A stretch of 64,000 nt of DNA from Neobacillus sp. SuZ13 (GCF_030123365.1 NZ_CP126107.1:2403501-2467500), one strand, 5' to 3'. Numbered from the stretch's first letter, positions 47,676 through 57,543 are shown. Translations and numbers: made by a program. The notes: a model not told the origin generated them from the sequence alone.

Positions 47676-48542
47676 ATGGAGATCCTTATTCAGCAGCTAT
47701 TTAATGGTTTAACGATCGGAAGCGTATACGCCCTTGTTGCCCTAGGATTAACACTTGTTTATGGGATTCTGCACATTCCAAATTTTGCGCATGGAGCCTT
47801 ATACATGATGGGTGGATACATAACCTTAACGATGATGACCAAGTTTGGACTTCATTATTGGTTTGCGATTTTCGTTTCCATTATTGTGGTGGGTCTCATC
47901 GGCGTATTGATGGAAAGGTTTGTTTTTCACCCACTTAGAGAAGCACCGCCCATCCACGATAAGATTGCTGCAATTGGAATTCTCTTATTCTTAGAAGCTT
48001 TCGCTCAATTTTATTGGGGTGCTGAATACCAGACAATGCCAACACCTTACGGAGAGGTTGTCCAGATCCTAGGATTAACATTTACAATGCAGCGAATCCT
48101 CATTGTTGTTGCGGCTCTAGTTGTCATGGTCCTTTTATATCTTTTCTTAAAAAAGACCTATACGGGCGCAACGATTATTGCGATGTCCCAAAATCGTGAA
48201 GGAGCCAACCTTGTTGGAATTAATACGAACAAGGTAGCAATGGTTACGTTTATGATTTCTGGTGGACTTGCCGCTATTGCCAGTTCTCTCTCTGCACCTA
48301 TTAATCTAGTATTCCCAGGTATGGGACAGCTTGTTATTTTAAAAGCGTTTGTCATCATTATCCTTGGCGGGATGGGAAGTATTCCTGGAGCCATTGTCGG
48401 TGGTTATATTTTAGGATTTAGCGAGAGTTTAGGTGCGACCTATGTGTCTAACGACTATAAGGACATCATTGCCTTCGTTCTGCTAGTCATTATATTAACT
48501 GTAAAGCCTACCGGACTGTTTTCTAAGGGGGGCCAGCACTAA
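47676..48542 (+). CDS. livH: Branched-chain-amino-acid-type ABC permease LivH
   Basis: First permease of a Liv-type (HAAT) importer. 288 residues, about eight helices, with the family phrase GLTIGSVYALVALGLTLVYGIL at the N-terminus and FVIIILGGMGSIPGAIVGGYILG near the C-terminus, the contact region for the ATPases. Ribosome binding site AAAGGGGGAG. Liv systems also carry amides, aromatic acids and other carboxylates; inside this catabolic island an acid substrate of the pathway is more likely than leucine. Its stop abuts livM. Confidence 0.9.
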   Translation: MEILIQQLFNGLTIGSVYALVALGLTLVYGILHIPNFAHGALYMMGGYITLTMMTKFGLHYWFAIFVSIIVVGLIGVLMERFVFHPLREAPPIHDKIAAIGILLFLEAFAQFYWGAEYQTMPTPYGEVVQILGLTFTMQRILIVVAALVVMVLLYLFLKKTYTGATIIAMSQNREGANLVGINTNKVAMVTFMISGGLAAIASSLSAPINLVFPGMGQLVILKAFVIIILGGMGSIPGAIVGGYILGFSESLGATYVSNDYKDIIAFVLLVIILTVKPTGLFSKGGQH

Positions 48543-49573
48543 TGTCAAAGGTAATGAACCAAAGAAATGTCATTTCTCTTTTAATTTTATTGGCTGTCGT
48601 ATTTCCGTTACTGACCGATAACACCTATTTTGTTCACGTCATGACCCTGTCATTTATTTGGATGATTGGTGTATACGGGTTAAATCTACTTGCGGGTTAT
48701 ACCGGTTATCTATCCTTGGCACATGCAGGCTTCTTTGCGATAGGTGCTTATTCATTAGGCATCCTAACGGTAAAAGCGGAGATGAATTTCTGGCTTGCCT
48801 TTATATTTACCTTATTAATTACTAGTCTGATCGGATTTGTTGTGGGCATGATCGCCTTTCGGACGAAGGAGCATTTTTTCGCCATCTATACGTTGTGTTT
48901 GGGCTATATCCTTTATCTTGTGATCGATAAATGGGACAGCTTAACAGAGGGGGTACGTGGTCTAATTGGGATTCCTGCACCGACAGGGATTGGTCCAATC
49001 AATTTTGAATCTGAAATCTCCCATTATTATCTTGTCTTATTTTTCTTACTTCTTGTGGTATTGGTCATGTATAGAATTGTTCATTCCCTATCAGGGAGAA
49101 CCTATATCGCGATCCGTAATAGTGAAGATCTAGCGAAAACGATTGGAATTTCGACGATGAAAAATAAATTAACAGTCTTTGTCCTCTCGACCCTGTTCGC
49201 TGGTCTTTCGGGCGCCCTTTACGCATCTTTTGTTCGTTTTATTGGACCTGATATTGGTTCGATTTCGATTACCTTTGATTTACTAACCTATTTACTGATC
49301 GGTGGAATTGGGACATTGAGTGGTCCGCTGGTGGGGACGCTGCTAATTGTTTGGCTTTCACAGCAACTGCAAGGCTTCCAAGAGTACCGAATGCTCATTT
49401 TTGGACCTGTTTTAACCTTGTTGGTCATTTTTTACCCACGCGGAATTGTCGGTGCTGTTTCGAGTACGTTTACAAAACTTAAAGCGAAAAAGGAACAGCA
49501 TCGGACAAATGTCAGTGGAAAAACTGCTATCAAGGCTGAAATACGCCCTGACAAGCAAGTAAAGGAGGGGTAG
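48542..49573 (+). CDS. livM: Branched-chain-amino-acid-type ABC permease LivM
   Basis: Second permease (343 residues, about nine to ten helices). Family phrases: GVYGLNLLAGYTGYLSLAHAGFFAIGAY, then GLSGALYASFVRFIGPDIGS, LLIGGIGTLSGPLVGTLLIV and a C-terminal IFGPVLTLLVIFYPRGIVG. It shares one base with livH. The C-terminal tail from about 310 is basic and hydrophilic (Lys-rich) and slightly longer than usual. It works with LivH in a heterodimer. Confidence 0.9.
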   Translation: MSKVMNQRNVISLLILLAVVFPLLTDNTYFVHVMTLSFIWMIGVYGLNLLAGYTGYLSLAHAGFFAIGAYSLGILTVKAEMNFWLAFIFTLLITSLIGFVVGMIAFRTKEHFFAIYTLCLGYILYLVIDKWDSLTEGVRGLIGIPAPTGIGPINFESEISHYYLVLFFLLLVVLVMYRIVHSLSGRTYIAIRNSEDLAKTIGISTMKNKLTVFVLSTLFAGLSGALYASFVRFIGPDIGSISITFDLLTYLLIGGIGTLSGPLVGTLLIVWLSQQLQGFQEYRMLIFGPVLTLLVIFYPRGIVGAVSSTFTKLKAKKEQHRTNVSGKTAIKAEIRPDKQVKEG

Positions 49574-49575
49574 AA

Positions 49576-50343
49576 ATGATATTTTTGGAAACGAAGAATT
49601 TAACGAAAAGATTTGGTGGGTTAGTGGCTGTGAACAATGTCGATTTCGCGATTGAAAAAGGAAAAATTAATGCCATCATTGGACCGAACGGTGCAGGGAA
49701 ATCTACCTTTTTTAACCTAATTAGTGGCTTTCATCGTCCGAGCTCAGGTTCGGTCATTTATAATGGCCGAGATATTACCACCTTACCTTCTGATAAAATT
49801 GCCAAGCTGGGAATGGCCCGCACGTTTCAAACAACGAATCTGTTTGAGCAATCAACCGTTTTTGATAATGTCATAGTCGGGCATCGGTTACGGACAAAAT
49901 CCAATCTGCTTGATGCGATCTTTAGGACAACACGTCTTAAATCCGAAGAGGCACAATGCCGTGAAAAAGCAATGGAAGTCCTCGAATTTGTGGATTTAAA
50001 AAATGTTGCAACTAAACTAGTTGGCAGTTTAACGCAAGAAGAGAAAAAACGTACGGCATTTGCATTAGCCCTTGCCACCGATCCAAACATTGTCTTTCTT
50101 GATGAACCAGCTGCAGGAGTTAATCCTGATGAAACAGAAGGTCTTGCGGAATTAATGAAAAAGATGGTCTCTACGGGGATCACCGTGTGTTTAATCGAGC
50201 ACAAGATGCAAATGATCATGAAAATTGCCGATAAAATCATGGTTTTGAATTACGGTGAAAAGATTGCCGAAGGAAGTCCACATGAAATTCGAAATAACGA
50301 GTTGGTCATTAAAGCATATTTGGGAGGGAGTGCGATTGCTTAA
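49576..50343 (+). CDS. livG: Liv-type ABC ATP-binding protein LivG (degenerate signature motif)
   Basis: First ATPase of the importer, 255 residues. Walker A IIGPNGAGKST (35-44), Q-loop ARTFQTTNLF, Walker B NIVFLDEPAAGVNPDE and switch His LIEHKMQMI are intact, and the C-terminus AIA is a stop before LivF. The ABC signature, normally LSYGxQR, reads LTQEEKKRT (152-160) here: the LSGGQ core is lost. Such asymmetric pairs, with one degenerate site, are known in other ABC transporters; LivF has a normal LSGGQ. Its last codons overlap the livF start. Confidence 0.9.
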   Translation: MIFLETKNLTKRFGGLVAVNNVDFAIEKGKINAIIGPNGAGKSTFFNLISGFHRPSSGSVIYNGRDITTLPSDKIAKLGMARTFQTTNLFEQSTVFDNVIVGHRLRTKSNLLDAIFRTTRLKSEEAQCREKAMEVLEFVDLKNVATKLVGSLTQEEKKRTAFALALATDPNIVFLDEPAAGVNPDETEGLAELMKKMVSTGITVCLIEHKMQMIMKIADKIMVLNYGEKIAEGSPHEIRNNELVIKAYLGGSAIA

Positions 50344-51043
50344 TTTAAAGAATGTCTCTGTCAAATATGGAAGCTTTACCGCCATTCATGACGTGAATAT
50401 CAAAGTAAACGAAGGGGAAATCGTCGTTTTATTAGGCTCAAATGGCGGTGGTAAAAGCACCACCTTTCGTACCATCAGCGGTTTAAGCAAGCCCGCGGCT
50501 GGAGAAATCATTTTTCAAGGCAAAAAACTAAACAAACGATCAGCTGATCAAATTGTCCAATTAGGCATAGGTCAATGCCCGGAAGGCCGAAAGCTTTTTC
50601 CAGCCATGTCAGTGGAGGAAAACCTGCGAATGGGCGCCTTTATCCATCGCTGCCATAAAACAGAAATCAAACAGTCACTCGAGCATGTATACGAACTTTT
50701 TCCGATCTTAAAAGAAAAAAGAAATGATGACGCTGGTTCTCTAAGCGGCGGACAGCAGCAAATGTTGGCCATTGGCAGAGCATTAATGTCAAAGCCAAAA
50801 CTGATGCTCCTCGATGAACCGTCGGTCGGACTTGCCCCGCTAATTGTGGAGCAAATGTTTGAAGTGATTCAAAAGATCAATCAAGAGGGAACGACCATCT
50901 TGTTGGCAGAACAAAACGCTAATGCAGCCCTAAAAATTGCCGATAAAGGCTATGTTTTTGAAAATGGCTCCATCGTTCTTCAGGGCACATCCCAGGAGTT
51001 ATTTGCTAACGATGAAGTAAGGAAGGCCTACATAGGGGCATAA
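50336..51043 (+). CDS. livF: Liv-type ABC ATP-binding protein LivF
   Basis: Second ATPase of the importer. I place the start at the TTG (50336) inside the livG stop, about eight bases after GGAGG, giving 235 residues (LNLKNVSVKYG). Walker A LLGSNGGGKST, signature AGSLSGGQQQMLAIGRALM, Walker B LMLLDEPSVGLAPL and EQNANAALKIAD with the LivF-type switch region (Gln in place of His) are seen. Longer frames upstream lie within livG. The LSGGQ here would pair with LivG's degenerate site. Confidence 0.93.
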   Translation: MLNLKNVSVKYGSFTAIHDVNIKVNEGEIVVLLGSNGGGKSTTFRTISGLSKPAAGEIIFQGKKLNKRSADQIVQLGIGQCPEGRKLFPAMSVEENLRMGAFIHRCHKTEIKQSLEHVYELFPILKEKRNDDAGSLSGGQQQMLAIGRALMSKPKLMLLDEPSVGLAPLIVEQMFEVIQKINQEGTTILLAEQNANAALKIADKGYVFENGSIVLQGTSQELFANDEVRKAYIGA

Positions 51044-51129
51044 AAAGCATGCATTTAAGGGGGTGATGAACGGTAGATTCATCACTGTAAGTAACTTGAA
51101 ATTCAAGGTAAATACAAGGGGGAAAACGA

Positions 51130-52335
51130 ATGGAAAGAATGAAGTCTCTGTTAATGATTGGTTTTATCTTCGTGATGATCTTTAGTTTGGCGGCATGTAA
51201 TAGTACATCCGAAAAACCTGCTAACACAAAGCCAGCAGCAGGCGGTAATAAAGACGGAGTGGGGACAGTTAACATTGGCTACACTGGTCCATTAAGCGGA
51301 CCGGCAGCGTTCTATGGAGAGCGGACCTTAAATGGTGTGAAGATGGCTGCTGAGGAAATTAACAGTGCAGGCGGGATTGAAGTTGCCGGGAAAAAATATA
51401 ACCTAAATATCGTATCCTTAGACGATAAATACTTACCGAATGAGGCAGGAGCAAATGCCAAGCGATTAATTCAGGAAAATAAAACCCCCATTATTTTTAC
51501 ACCTCATAGTGGCGGCGTATTTGCCCTTCAAGTATTCAACCAACAAGATAAATTCATCATTGGTGCCTATACGAGTGAACCAAAAGTTTCAGAGGTAGGT
51601 AATAAACTGACCGTTCGTATTCCCCCTCGCTATGATGGGTACTTAGAACCTTTTACTAGCTATGAAATGGAAAAGTTCGGAAAGAAGATTGCCTTCCTGC
51701 CAACGGCTTCGCAATATGGAAAGGATTGGTCTGACAAACTAAAGGCTCATTGGGAAAAAGAAGGTGGTAAGGTTGTTTACAATTCGTCCATCGATTTTGC
51801 CAAAGAAACTGACTATTTTACCATCGTGACAAACGCTTTAAAGAAGAAGCCAGATGTGTTATTTATTGGCGGCGCCTCTGAACCTACAGCAAAAGTTGCG
51901 AAACAAGCAAGAGAACTAGGCTTTAAGGGTGGATTCATTGTTATGGACCAAGCAAAATTCGATGAAATGAAAGCAGTTACCGGATCCTATGATGCCCTAA
52001 ATGGATCCATTGGTGTCATGCCGTTAGTTGAATCTGGTAGCCCGGCGATTCCTGATTTCACAAAGAAATATAAGGAGAAATATGGGGAAACCCCAGGCTC
52101 AGAAGCAGGTCTTAATTATATTGCCACTTATATTTTTGCAGAAGCAATGAAGGCAGCAGGATCTGTCGATGACGCGGAAAAAATCCAAGCACAAATGCAA
52201 GCAGGAGTTGAAAATATTCCTGATAATGTAAAGATTTATGACTTTAACAAGTTTGCCGGGGGCGGTTTTGATGGAGAACTGGAAGTGGCAGCTATAGAAG
52301 ATGGAAAAGTTGTCCCTATAAAATTGAAGAAATAA
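51130..52335 (+). CDS. livK: Liv-type substrate-binding lipoprotein
   Basis: Extracellular ligand-binding lipoprotein of the importer. 401 residues, lipobox LAAC (Cys23), a Thr/Pro/Asn-rich linker, then a type I periplasmic-binding fold starting TVNIGYTGPLSGPAAFYGERTLNGVKMAAEEINSAGG in parts: GYTGPLSGPAAFYGE and GVKMAAEEINSAGGI. A PTASQYGKDWSDKLKAHWEK segment and DVLFIGGASEP follow. The binding pocket sets the transported acid, but its identity is not readable by eye. Ribosome binding site AAGGGGGAA. Last of the livHMGFK group. Confidence 0.92.
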   Translation: MERMKSLLMIGFIFVMIFSLAACNSTSEKPANTKPAAGGNKDGVGTVNIGYTGPLSGPAAFYGERTLNGVKMAAEEINSAGGIEVAGKKYNLNIVSLDDKYLPNEAGANAKRLIQENKTPIIFTPHSGGVFALQVFNQQDKFIIGAYTSEPKVSEVGNKLTVRIPPRYDGYLEPFTSYEMEKFGKKIAFLPTASQYGKDWSDKLKAHWEKEGGKVVYNSSIDFAKETDYFTIVTNALKKKPDVLFIGGASEPTAKVAKQARELGFKGGFIVMDQAKFDEMKAVTGSYDALNGSIGVMPLVESGSPAIPDFTKKYKEKYGETPGSEAGLNYIATYIFAEAMKAAGSVDDAEKIQAQMQAGVENIPDNVKIYDFNKFAGGGFDGELEVAAIEDGKVVPIKLKK

Positions 52336-52354
52336 CAGCGTTTATTGCTGAACA

Positions 52355-52405
52355 CCCCCTTGTTATTTTACGTGAAAATCGATTACGTATTTTTTCAAGG
52401 GGGTT
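52355..52405 (+). terminator. Terminator-like hairpin after livK
   Basis: CCCCCTTG (52355-52362) pairs with CAAGGGGG (52396-52403) over a loop that itself holds TACGT/ACGTA arms and a T-run. Complex rather than textbook; it may attenuate readthrough into the next block. Confidence 0.55.
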
Positions 52406-52462
52406 CTAGTGATTAAAACATTTTTTGAAAAAAATAAAAAGTTTCATTATGGGGATAAAACG

Positions 52463-52483
52463 TATTCATAATTCTTGTGAATA
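52463..52483 (+). promoter_or_regulatory. Inverted repeat and weak promoter before the MBL-R2lox gene block
   Basis: TATTCATAA-TTC-TTGTGAATA (52463-52483) is an inverted repeat with 8 of 9 matching arms. A weak sigma-A candidate, TTGTGA (52475-52480) and GATAGT (52498-52503) with 17-bp spacing, overlaps it. It could control the five-gene block 52569-58752. It differs from the CATACC-type operator. Confidence 0.45.
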
Positions 52484-52568
52484 AGAAATATAGTTTTGAT
52501 AGTGCTTAGGTCAATCCTCCTGTCAAAAGTGATAGTTAAATAATGTTTTAGGAGGGAGAGGGATCAAA

Positions 52569-53513
52569 TTGTTTAGAATTGTTCCTCTTGAATTAGAAAC
52601 GCATTTTGCTGAGGGGACGGTTAATGCCTTTTTAGCGATCGGTGATTCAGTTACGTTAATCGACACAGGTAACCCTGGGAAAGCATCATTTCAACAACTT
52701 AAAAGCAAACTACATACGCACGGAGTGACATTAAAGGATATTGATCATATTGTCCTTACCCATATCCATATCGATCATGCTGGTGGAATTCCTTACCTTT
52801 TGGAGGAAAAAGAGCTTCCTATCTATGTCCATGAACAGGCGAGTGGTTCAATTAATGCCAGTATGGAAGAGTATGAACGAATGCAAGCTTTCTTCCACCA
52901 GTTTTTAACAAGTAGTGGTGCAGACCCATTTAAGCACATCATCGAACGACCATTCAAAGAGGAAAAGTGGCGCAATGTTACCTTTATCAATGAAGGCGAT
53001 GTTATTCAATTAGGTGGGAAGGAGTTTGAAGTCGTTCATGTTCCCGGTCACAGTCAATCTGATATTTTACTATGGAATCAGGAAACTGGAGATACCTTTG
53101 CCGGCGATCACCTATTAAAGGCCTTTTCCGTGAATGCCTTTATCGAACCACCGAATCCGGGCGTGGTGAATCGGCCGAGGCCGTTATTGCAATACCGACA
53201 TTCACTAAACAAAGTAAGCAGACTTCCATTGAAAAGGATCTATCCTGGTCATGGCGAGGCATTTAGCAATCATTTAACATTGATCAAAACGAGATTACTA
53301 GAACAGGAAAAACGATGCGAGCAGATTCTCGCCATTCTTGCGACTGGTGGTAAATGTATCTATGAAATTTGCAGAGAAATGTATCCTCGTTTGCATGGGC
53401 ATACGGTATTCTTAGGCTTATCCCAAATACAAGGCCATCTGGACTTACTTGAAGAAAGGCAGCAGGTGAAATATGAGCAAAAAGATTCAGTTATCATCTA
53501 TCGTTTGACGTAA
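52569..53513 (+). CDS. Metallo-beta-lactamase-fold hydrolase
   Basis: A 314-residue MBL-fold protein with the metal motif HIHIDHAGG (His-x-His-x-Asp-His), a second His in VPGHSQSDI and Asp in FAGDHLL, followed by RIYPGHGEAFSNHL and a C-terminal MBL-associated region. The TTG start follows AGGAGGGAG. The family includes thioesterases, lactonases, glyoxalases and other hydrolases; in a beta-oxidation island a thioesterase or lactonase role is a fair guess only. 28 bp before the second acyl-CoA ligase. Confidence 0.88.
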   Translation: MFRIVPLELETHFAEGTVNAFLAIGDSVTLIDTGNPGKASFQQLKSKLHTHGVTLKDIDHIVLTHIHIDHAGGIPYLLEEKELPIYVHEQASGSINASMEEYERMQAFFHQFLTSSGADPFKHIIERPFKEEKWRNVTFINEGDVIQLGGKEFEVVHVPGHSQSDILLWNQETGDTFAGDHLLKAFSVNAFIEPPNPGVVNRPRPLLQYRHSLNKVSRLPLKRIYPGHGEAFSNHLTLIKTRLLEQEKRCEQILAILATGGKCIYEICREMYPRLHGHTVFLGLSQIQGHLDLLEERQQVKYEQKDSVIIYRLT

Positions 53514-53541
53514 CAAAAATGTCTAGTAGAGGAGTGATTGT

Positions 53542-55062
53542 ATGAACCTTAAGAACCTGCTAGAAACAAATATTGCTAAATTTGGTGAGTATCCTTTTTT
53601 ATATTACAAAGAAAAGAAAATCACCAATGTGGAAATGAAGCAATATGCAGATCAATTTGCTTCTGGCTTACGAAAGCTTGGAATTGCTAAGGGTGATAAA
53701 GTAATGGTTTGTATGCCTAATTGCCCTGAGGTCCTCTATTCTTATCAAGGGATTACCAGAGCGGGAGCAACGATCGTCCCGGTTATGTTCACATTGCACC
53801 CAAAGGAACTTCACTACATTGCTCGGAATTCCGGAGCCAAAGCAGTCATTACCTCCTCCGCTGTACGGAATAATGTTGAACAATCACTAGAAGGATTGCC
53901 AATAAACCCCCAGTTGATTGTTGTGGACCAACCCTCCGATGATCTAAATAAAAATTTTTATGATTTGTTAGTTCCCGCCATAAATCCAATGGATGAACAG
54001 TGGAACCCTGGTGATACAGCTGTCATTTTGTACACTTCTGGAACCACTGGAAATCCAAAAGGAGTTCTATTAACGCACAAAAACTTATATTCGAATGCCG
54101 AGAATTCGGCAAAACATAACGAAACAGAGCGGGGCACAACTCTCGGAGTCCTGCCGCTTGCCCATGTTTATGGACTGACAATCTCAAATATTTGCTTTTT
54201 AACAGGCAGCACAATCGTTATTTTTTCAAACTTTCAATTAGAAGGGGTATTTAAGGCAATTGAAACATATAAAGTGAAGACATTCTCAGCGGTTCCTGCG
54301 ATGATACATGCCATGGTTTCTTATCCAAGAGCTGATCAATATAATACCACCAGTCTTGAATCAGTCGGTTCTGGTTCAGCACCATTGCCTGTTGCATTAA
54401 TGCGTGCTTTTGAACAAAAATTTGGCGCAAAAGTGTTCGAAGGCTATGGATTATCAGAAGCTGCTCCGGTTGTTACTGCTCACAAGAAAGGCATCGAAAT
54501 AAAGCCAGGTTCGGTTGGGATTCCGATACCCGGGGTAGAATTGAGAATTGTCGATGAAAATGGTGAGGAAGTTACAGCCGGTGTAGTGGGGGAACTGATT
54601 GTCCGTGGTGACAATGTCACACCAGGCTACTATCAAAATACCGATGAAACCAAGCGAGTCTTAAAGGGTTCATGGTTATTTACGGGCGATTTGGCTCGGA
54701 TCGATGACGAGGGTTATGTCTATATTGTTGATCGAAAAAAAGATTTAATTATTCGCGGTGGCTTTAATGTGTATCCTCGTGATGTCGAAGAAATTCTAAA
54801 TGCTCACGAACAAGTTTTTGAGGCAGCAGTGGTTGGGGTTCCTGATGAACGAATGGGTGAAGAAATGGTTGCCTGTGTGGTAAAAAAGCAAGATTCAGAA
54901 GTAACCGAAAAAGAATTAATCAACTATTGCCAAGACCATTTAGCAAAAAACAAAACACCACGAAGAATTGTTTTTCTAGAGGCACTGCCGAGAAATGGTG
55001 TGGGGAAAATATTAAAAACATATCTCCGCAAGCAGGCATTAGAAATTGTCATCAAACCGTAA
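53542..55062 (+). CDS. Acyl-CoA ligase (AMP-forming), second copy
   Basis: A 506-residue ANL-superfamily ligase: YTSGTTGNPKGVLLTH, LPLAHVYGLTISN, EGYGLSEAAPVVT, LFTGDLARIDDEGYVYIVDRKKDLI and catalytic Lys in GVGKILKTYL. It is distinct from the ligase at 45909, with a shorter N-terminus and different substrate-loop sequence, closer to LcfB-type long-chain ligases. Ribosome binding site GAGGAGTG. It is 23 bp before R2lox, so the acid produced by the oxidase/ADH/ALDH genes has a ligase in the same transcript. Confidence 0.92.
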   Translation: MNLKNLLETNIAKFGEYPFLYYKEKKITNVEMKQYADQFASGLRKLGIAKGDKVMVCMPNCPEVLYSYQGITRAGATIVPVMFTLHPKELHYIARNSGAKAVITSSAVRNNVEQSLEGLPINPQLIVVDQPSDDLNKNFYDLLVPAINPMDEQWNPGDTAVILYTSGTTGNPKGVLLTHKNLYSNAENSAKHNETERGTTLGVLPLAHVYGLTISNICFLTGSTIVIFSNFQLEGVFKAIETYKVKTFSAVPAMIHAMVSYPRADQYNTTSLESVGSGSAPLPVALMRAFEQKFGAKVFEGYGLSEAAPVVTAHKKGIEIKPGSVGIPIPGVELRIVDENGEEVTAGVVGELIVRGDNVTPGYYQNTDETKRVLKGSWLFTGDLARIDDEGYVYIVDRKKDLIIRGGFNVYPRDVEEILNAHEQVFEAAVVGVPDERMGEEMVACVVKKQDSEVTEKELINYCQDHLAKNKTPRRIVFLEALPRNGVGKILKTYLRKQALEIVIKP

Positions 55063-55085
55063 AGGAAAAAAGGAGGAGAAGTTAG

Positions 55086-55979
55086 ATGGAAAAAAGAACC
55101 ATATTAACAACAAGCAGTCGAGGTTTACTAGAAGATTCGTTCCCTTATCGTTTATTTCAAAAAGCAAAACGGTTGGGGACATGGAACCCAGCTGATATAG
55201 ATTTTAGTCAGGATCAAAAGGATTGGAAGGAGATGAATTCGGAGCAGCAAGAGGATATTTTACGGCTAATCTCTCAATTTCAAGCGGGTGAGGAGGCTGT
55301 TACATTAGACCTCCTTCCCCTTATTATGGCGATTGCGAAAGAAGGGCGTTTGGAAGAAGAGCTGTTCCTTACGACCTTTTTATACGAGGAAGCAAAACAT
55401 ACGGAATTTTTCCGGCTAGTATTGAATGCGATTGGTGAGCGAGGAGACTTGTCCCATTTTCATACGGAAACCTATCAGAAAATTTTCTATGAAATTCTCC
55501 CAACGACAATGGCACGGCTTATTACTGACCAATCCCCCGAAGCCATTGCAGAAGCATCGGTAGTGTACAACATGTTTGTTGAGGGGGTATTAGCAGAAAC
55601 CGGATATTTTTCCTTTTACAATGCTTTAGAAACAGCCGGGATTATGCCTGGTCTACTTGAAGGAATCGGAAACTTAAAAAAGGATGAGTCTAGGCATATC
55701 GGCTATGGAACATTCCTTTTGCAACGCTTAATTTGTGAACATCCACATCTCTTTGATTTTGTTGCAGCCAAGATGAGTGAACTGACCCCGTTAGCGATTA
55801 GGCTGAACCAGGAAGGCATCGCGGGAAGGGAGGTAAGTGCTTTTGGCGGGGACCCGGAGGACGTCATGAACTTTACATTAAAACAACTCTCTATTCGAAT
55901 GGAGATTTTAGCGCGGGCAAAAGGCAAAAAAATCGAAGAGATTTATAGATTTTCAGATAGTGAATTAGGAGTACTTTAA
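55086..55979 (+). CDS. R2-like ligand-binding oxidase (R2lox), Mn/Fe type
   Basis: A 297-residue ferritin-like di-metal protein of the R2lox type (related to class Ic ribonucleotide reductase R2, but not RNR). Metal ligands line up as Glu69 (QAGEEAV), Glu102 and His105 (EEAKHTE), Glu166 (YNMFVEG), Glu201 and His204 (DESRHIGYG). The Val72 and Tyr161 that form the ether crosslink in characterised R2lox are both present. Known proteins assemble a Mn/Fe cofactor, bind a long-chain fatty acid and perform two-electron oxidations; the physiological substrate is unknown. Here it is directly followed by ALDH and alcohol dehydrogenase genes and preceded by a ligase. Ribosome binding site AGGAGGAG. Confidence 0.93.
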   Translation: MEKRTILTTSSRGLLEDSFPYRLFQKAKRLGTWNPADIDFSQDQKDWKEMNSEQQEDILRLISQFQAGEEAVTLDLLPLIMAIAKEGRLEEELFLTTFLYEEAKHTEFFRLVLNAIGERGDLSHFHTETYQKIFYEILPTTMARLITDQSPEAIAEASVVYNMFVEGVLAETGYFSFYNALETAGIMPGLLEGIGNLKKDESRHIGYGTFLLQRLICEHPHLFDFVAAKMSELTPLAIRLNQEGIAGREVSAFGGDPEDVMNFTLKQLSIRMEILARAKGKKIEEIYRFSDSELGVL

Positions 55980-55997
55980 TTCGGATAAGGAGGAACT

Positions 55998-57524
55998 ATG
56001 ATGACGGTAAAGGTAGATGTCCAAACATTTCCCCACTTTATTAATGGAAAGTGGGAACCGGCGAGCAGTCAAGAAACATTTGACGTGCATAACCCGGCCA
56101 CTGGTGAATTAGTAGCTAGAGTGGCAAAAGGAAATACCGAAGATGTAAACCGTGCAGTAAATGCGGCCCGCATGGCGTTTGACCAAGGGGATTGGAAAAA
56201 TATGAAGCCGAAAGACCGGGCTCAGATGTTATATGCCATTTCCTATAAAATTGCCGAACATGCCGAGGAGCTCGCATACTTAGAAGCGATTAGTTCAGGT
56301 GGAACGGTACGCCGAATTGGCAGCAGTGATATTTTACAAATGGTTGACTTGTTCCAAACATTAGCCAACTTTACGGTAGATTATCCATTCTCTGAAACAC
56401 TACCTGTTCCGCCATTCCCAGGACCAGCCCACAATTTTGTTTGGCGTGAGCCGATCGGAGTTTGTGCAGCCATCACTCCTTGGAATTTGCCAATGGTAAT
56501 TGCGACATGGAAAATTGCTCCCGCACTAGCGATGGGGAATACGATTGTCATTAAGCCGGCCAGCTACACACCGCTGTCAACTCTGAAACTAGCTGAAATT
56601 ATTTCAGCCGTGGTCCCTCCAGGTGTTATTAATGTTGTTTCAGGTCCAGGGGCAGAGGTGGGCGAAGCATTAGTGAACCACCCAAAGGTTGACAAAGTGG
56701 CGTTCACTGGTTCGACAGAGGTTGGCAGACGTATTATGGGACTTGCTGCCGGCACGATTAAGAAAACCACGTTGGAGTTAGGTGGTAAATCACCTAATAT
56801 CCTTTTAGAGGATGCAGATCTTAATATTGCCCTGCCTGGAAGTCTGTTTGGAGTATTTCTCCATTCCGGACAGCTTTGTGAATCAGGGACTCGGCTTTTT
56901 GTCCCAGATAAACTTTATGACCAAGTGGTTGCAGGATTGGCCGCACTCACTAAAAAATTAAAGCTCGGTAATCCACTTGAACCTGTCACCGATGTTGGTC
57001 CAGTAATCTCAAAAAAGCAAAAGGAAACGATCCTTTCCTACATTGAAACAGGTAAACAAGAAGGAGCTACCCTTTTATGCGGAGGGAAGGAAGTTAAGGT
57101 AGCTGGCTGTGAAGAGGGCCATTTTATCGAACCAACGATTTTTACGAATGTCACCAATGATATGAAAATTGCCCAAGAAGAAATTTTTGGACCAGTCCTT
57201 TGTGTAATTCGTTATACAGACCTGGACGATGCGATTCGAATGGCGAATGATACAATTTATGGGCTGGCAGCAGGAGTTTGGACACGCGATGTTAATAAAG
57301 CGTACGCTGTTGCTAGAAAACTGCAGGCGGGTGTCGTCTGGATAAATGATTGGCATATGCTCCGCAGTGATGCTCCGTTTGGCGGGTACAAGCAAAGCGG
57401 TATTGGCAGAGAAATGGGACAGCAATCACTCGATGCCTATACCCAGGTAAAGCATGTACACACATCGATGTCACCGGAGTTAGAGCGGCGTAATTGGTAT
57501 GGAATTCTGTTTGGCCAAAACTAA
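55998..57524 (+). CDS. Aldehyde dehydrogenase (NAD(P)-dependent)
   Basis: Oxidises an aldehyde to its acid. 508 residues: cofactor region [30 protein letters not shown], catalytic Glu in [10 protein letters not shown] and catalytic Cys in [13 protein letters not shown], then [10 protein letters not shown] and [13 protein letters not shown]. Two adjacent ATG codons (55998, 56001) follow AAGGAGGAA. Between R2lox and the alcohol dehydrogenase, overlapping the latter's frame region slightly. The expected substrate is the aldehyde formed by the neighbouring ADH. Confidence 0.94.
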   Translation: MMTVKVDVQTFPHFINGKWEPASSQETFDVHNPATGELVARVAKGNTEDVNRAVNAARMAFDQGDWKNMKPKDRAQMLYAISYKIAEHAEELAYLEAISSGGTVRRIGSSDILQMVDLFQTLANFTVDYPFSETLPVPPFPGPAHNFVWREPIGVCAAITPWNLPMVIATWKIAPALAMGNTIVIKPASYTPLSTLKLAEIISAVVPPGVINVVSGPGAEVGEALVNHPKVDKVAFTGSTEVGRRIMGLAAGTIKKTTLELGGKSPNILLEDADLNIALPGSLFGVFLHSGQLCESGTRLFVPDKLYDQVVAGLAALTKKLKLGNPLEPVTDVGPVISKKQKETILSYIETGKQEGATLLCGGKEVKVAGCEEGHFIEPTIFTNVTNDMKIAQEEIFGPVLCVIRYTDLDDAIRMANDTIYGLAAGVWTRDVNKAYAVARKLQAGVVWINDWHMLRSDAPFGGYKQSGIGREMGQQSLDAYTQVKHVHTSMSPELERRNWYGILFGQN

Positions 57525-57543
57525 TGAAGAGGTGGGGATGAAA

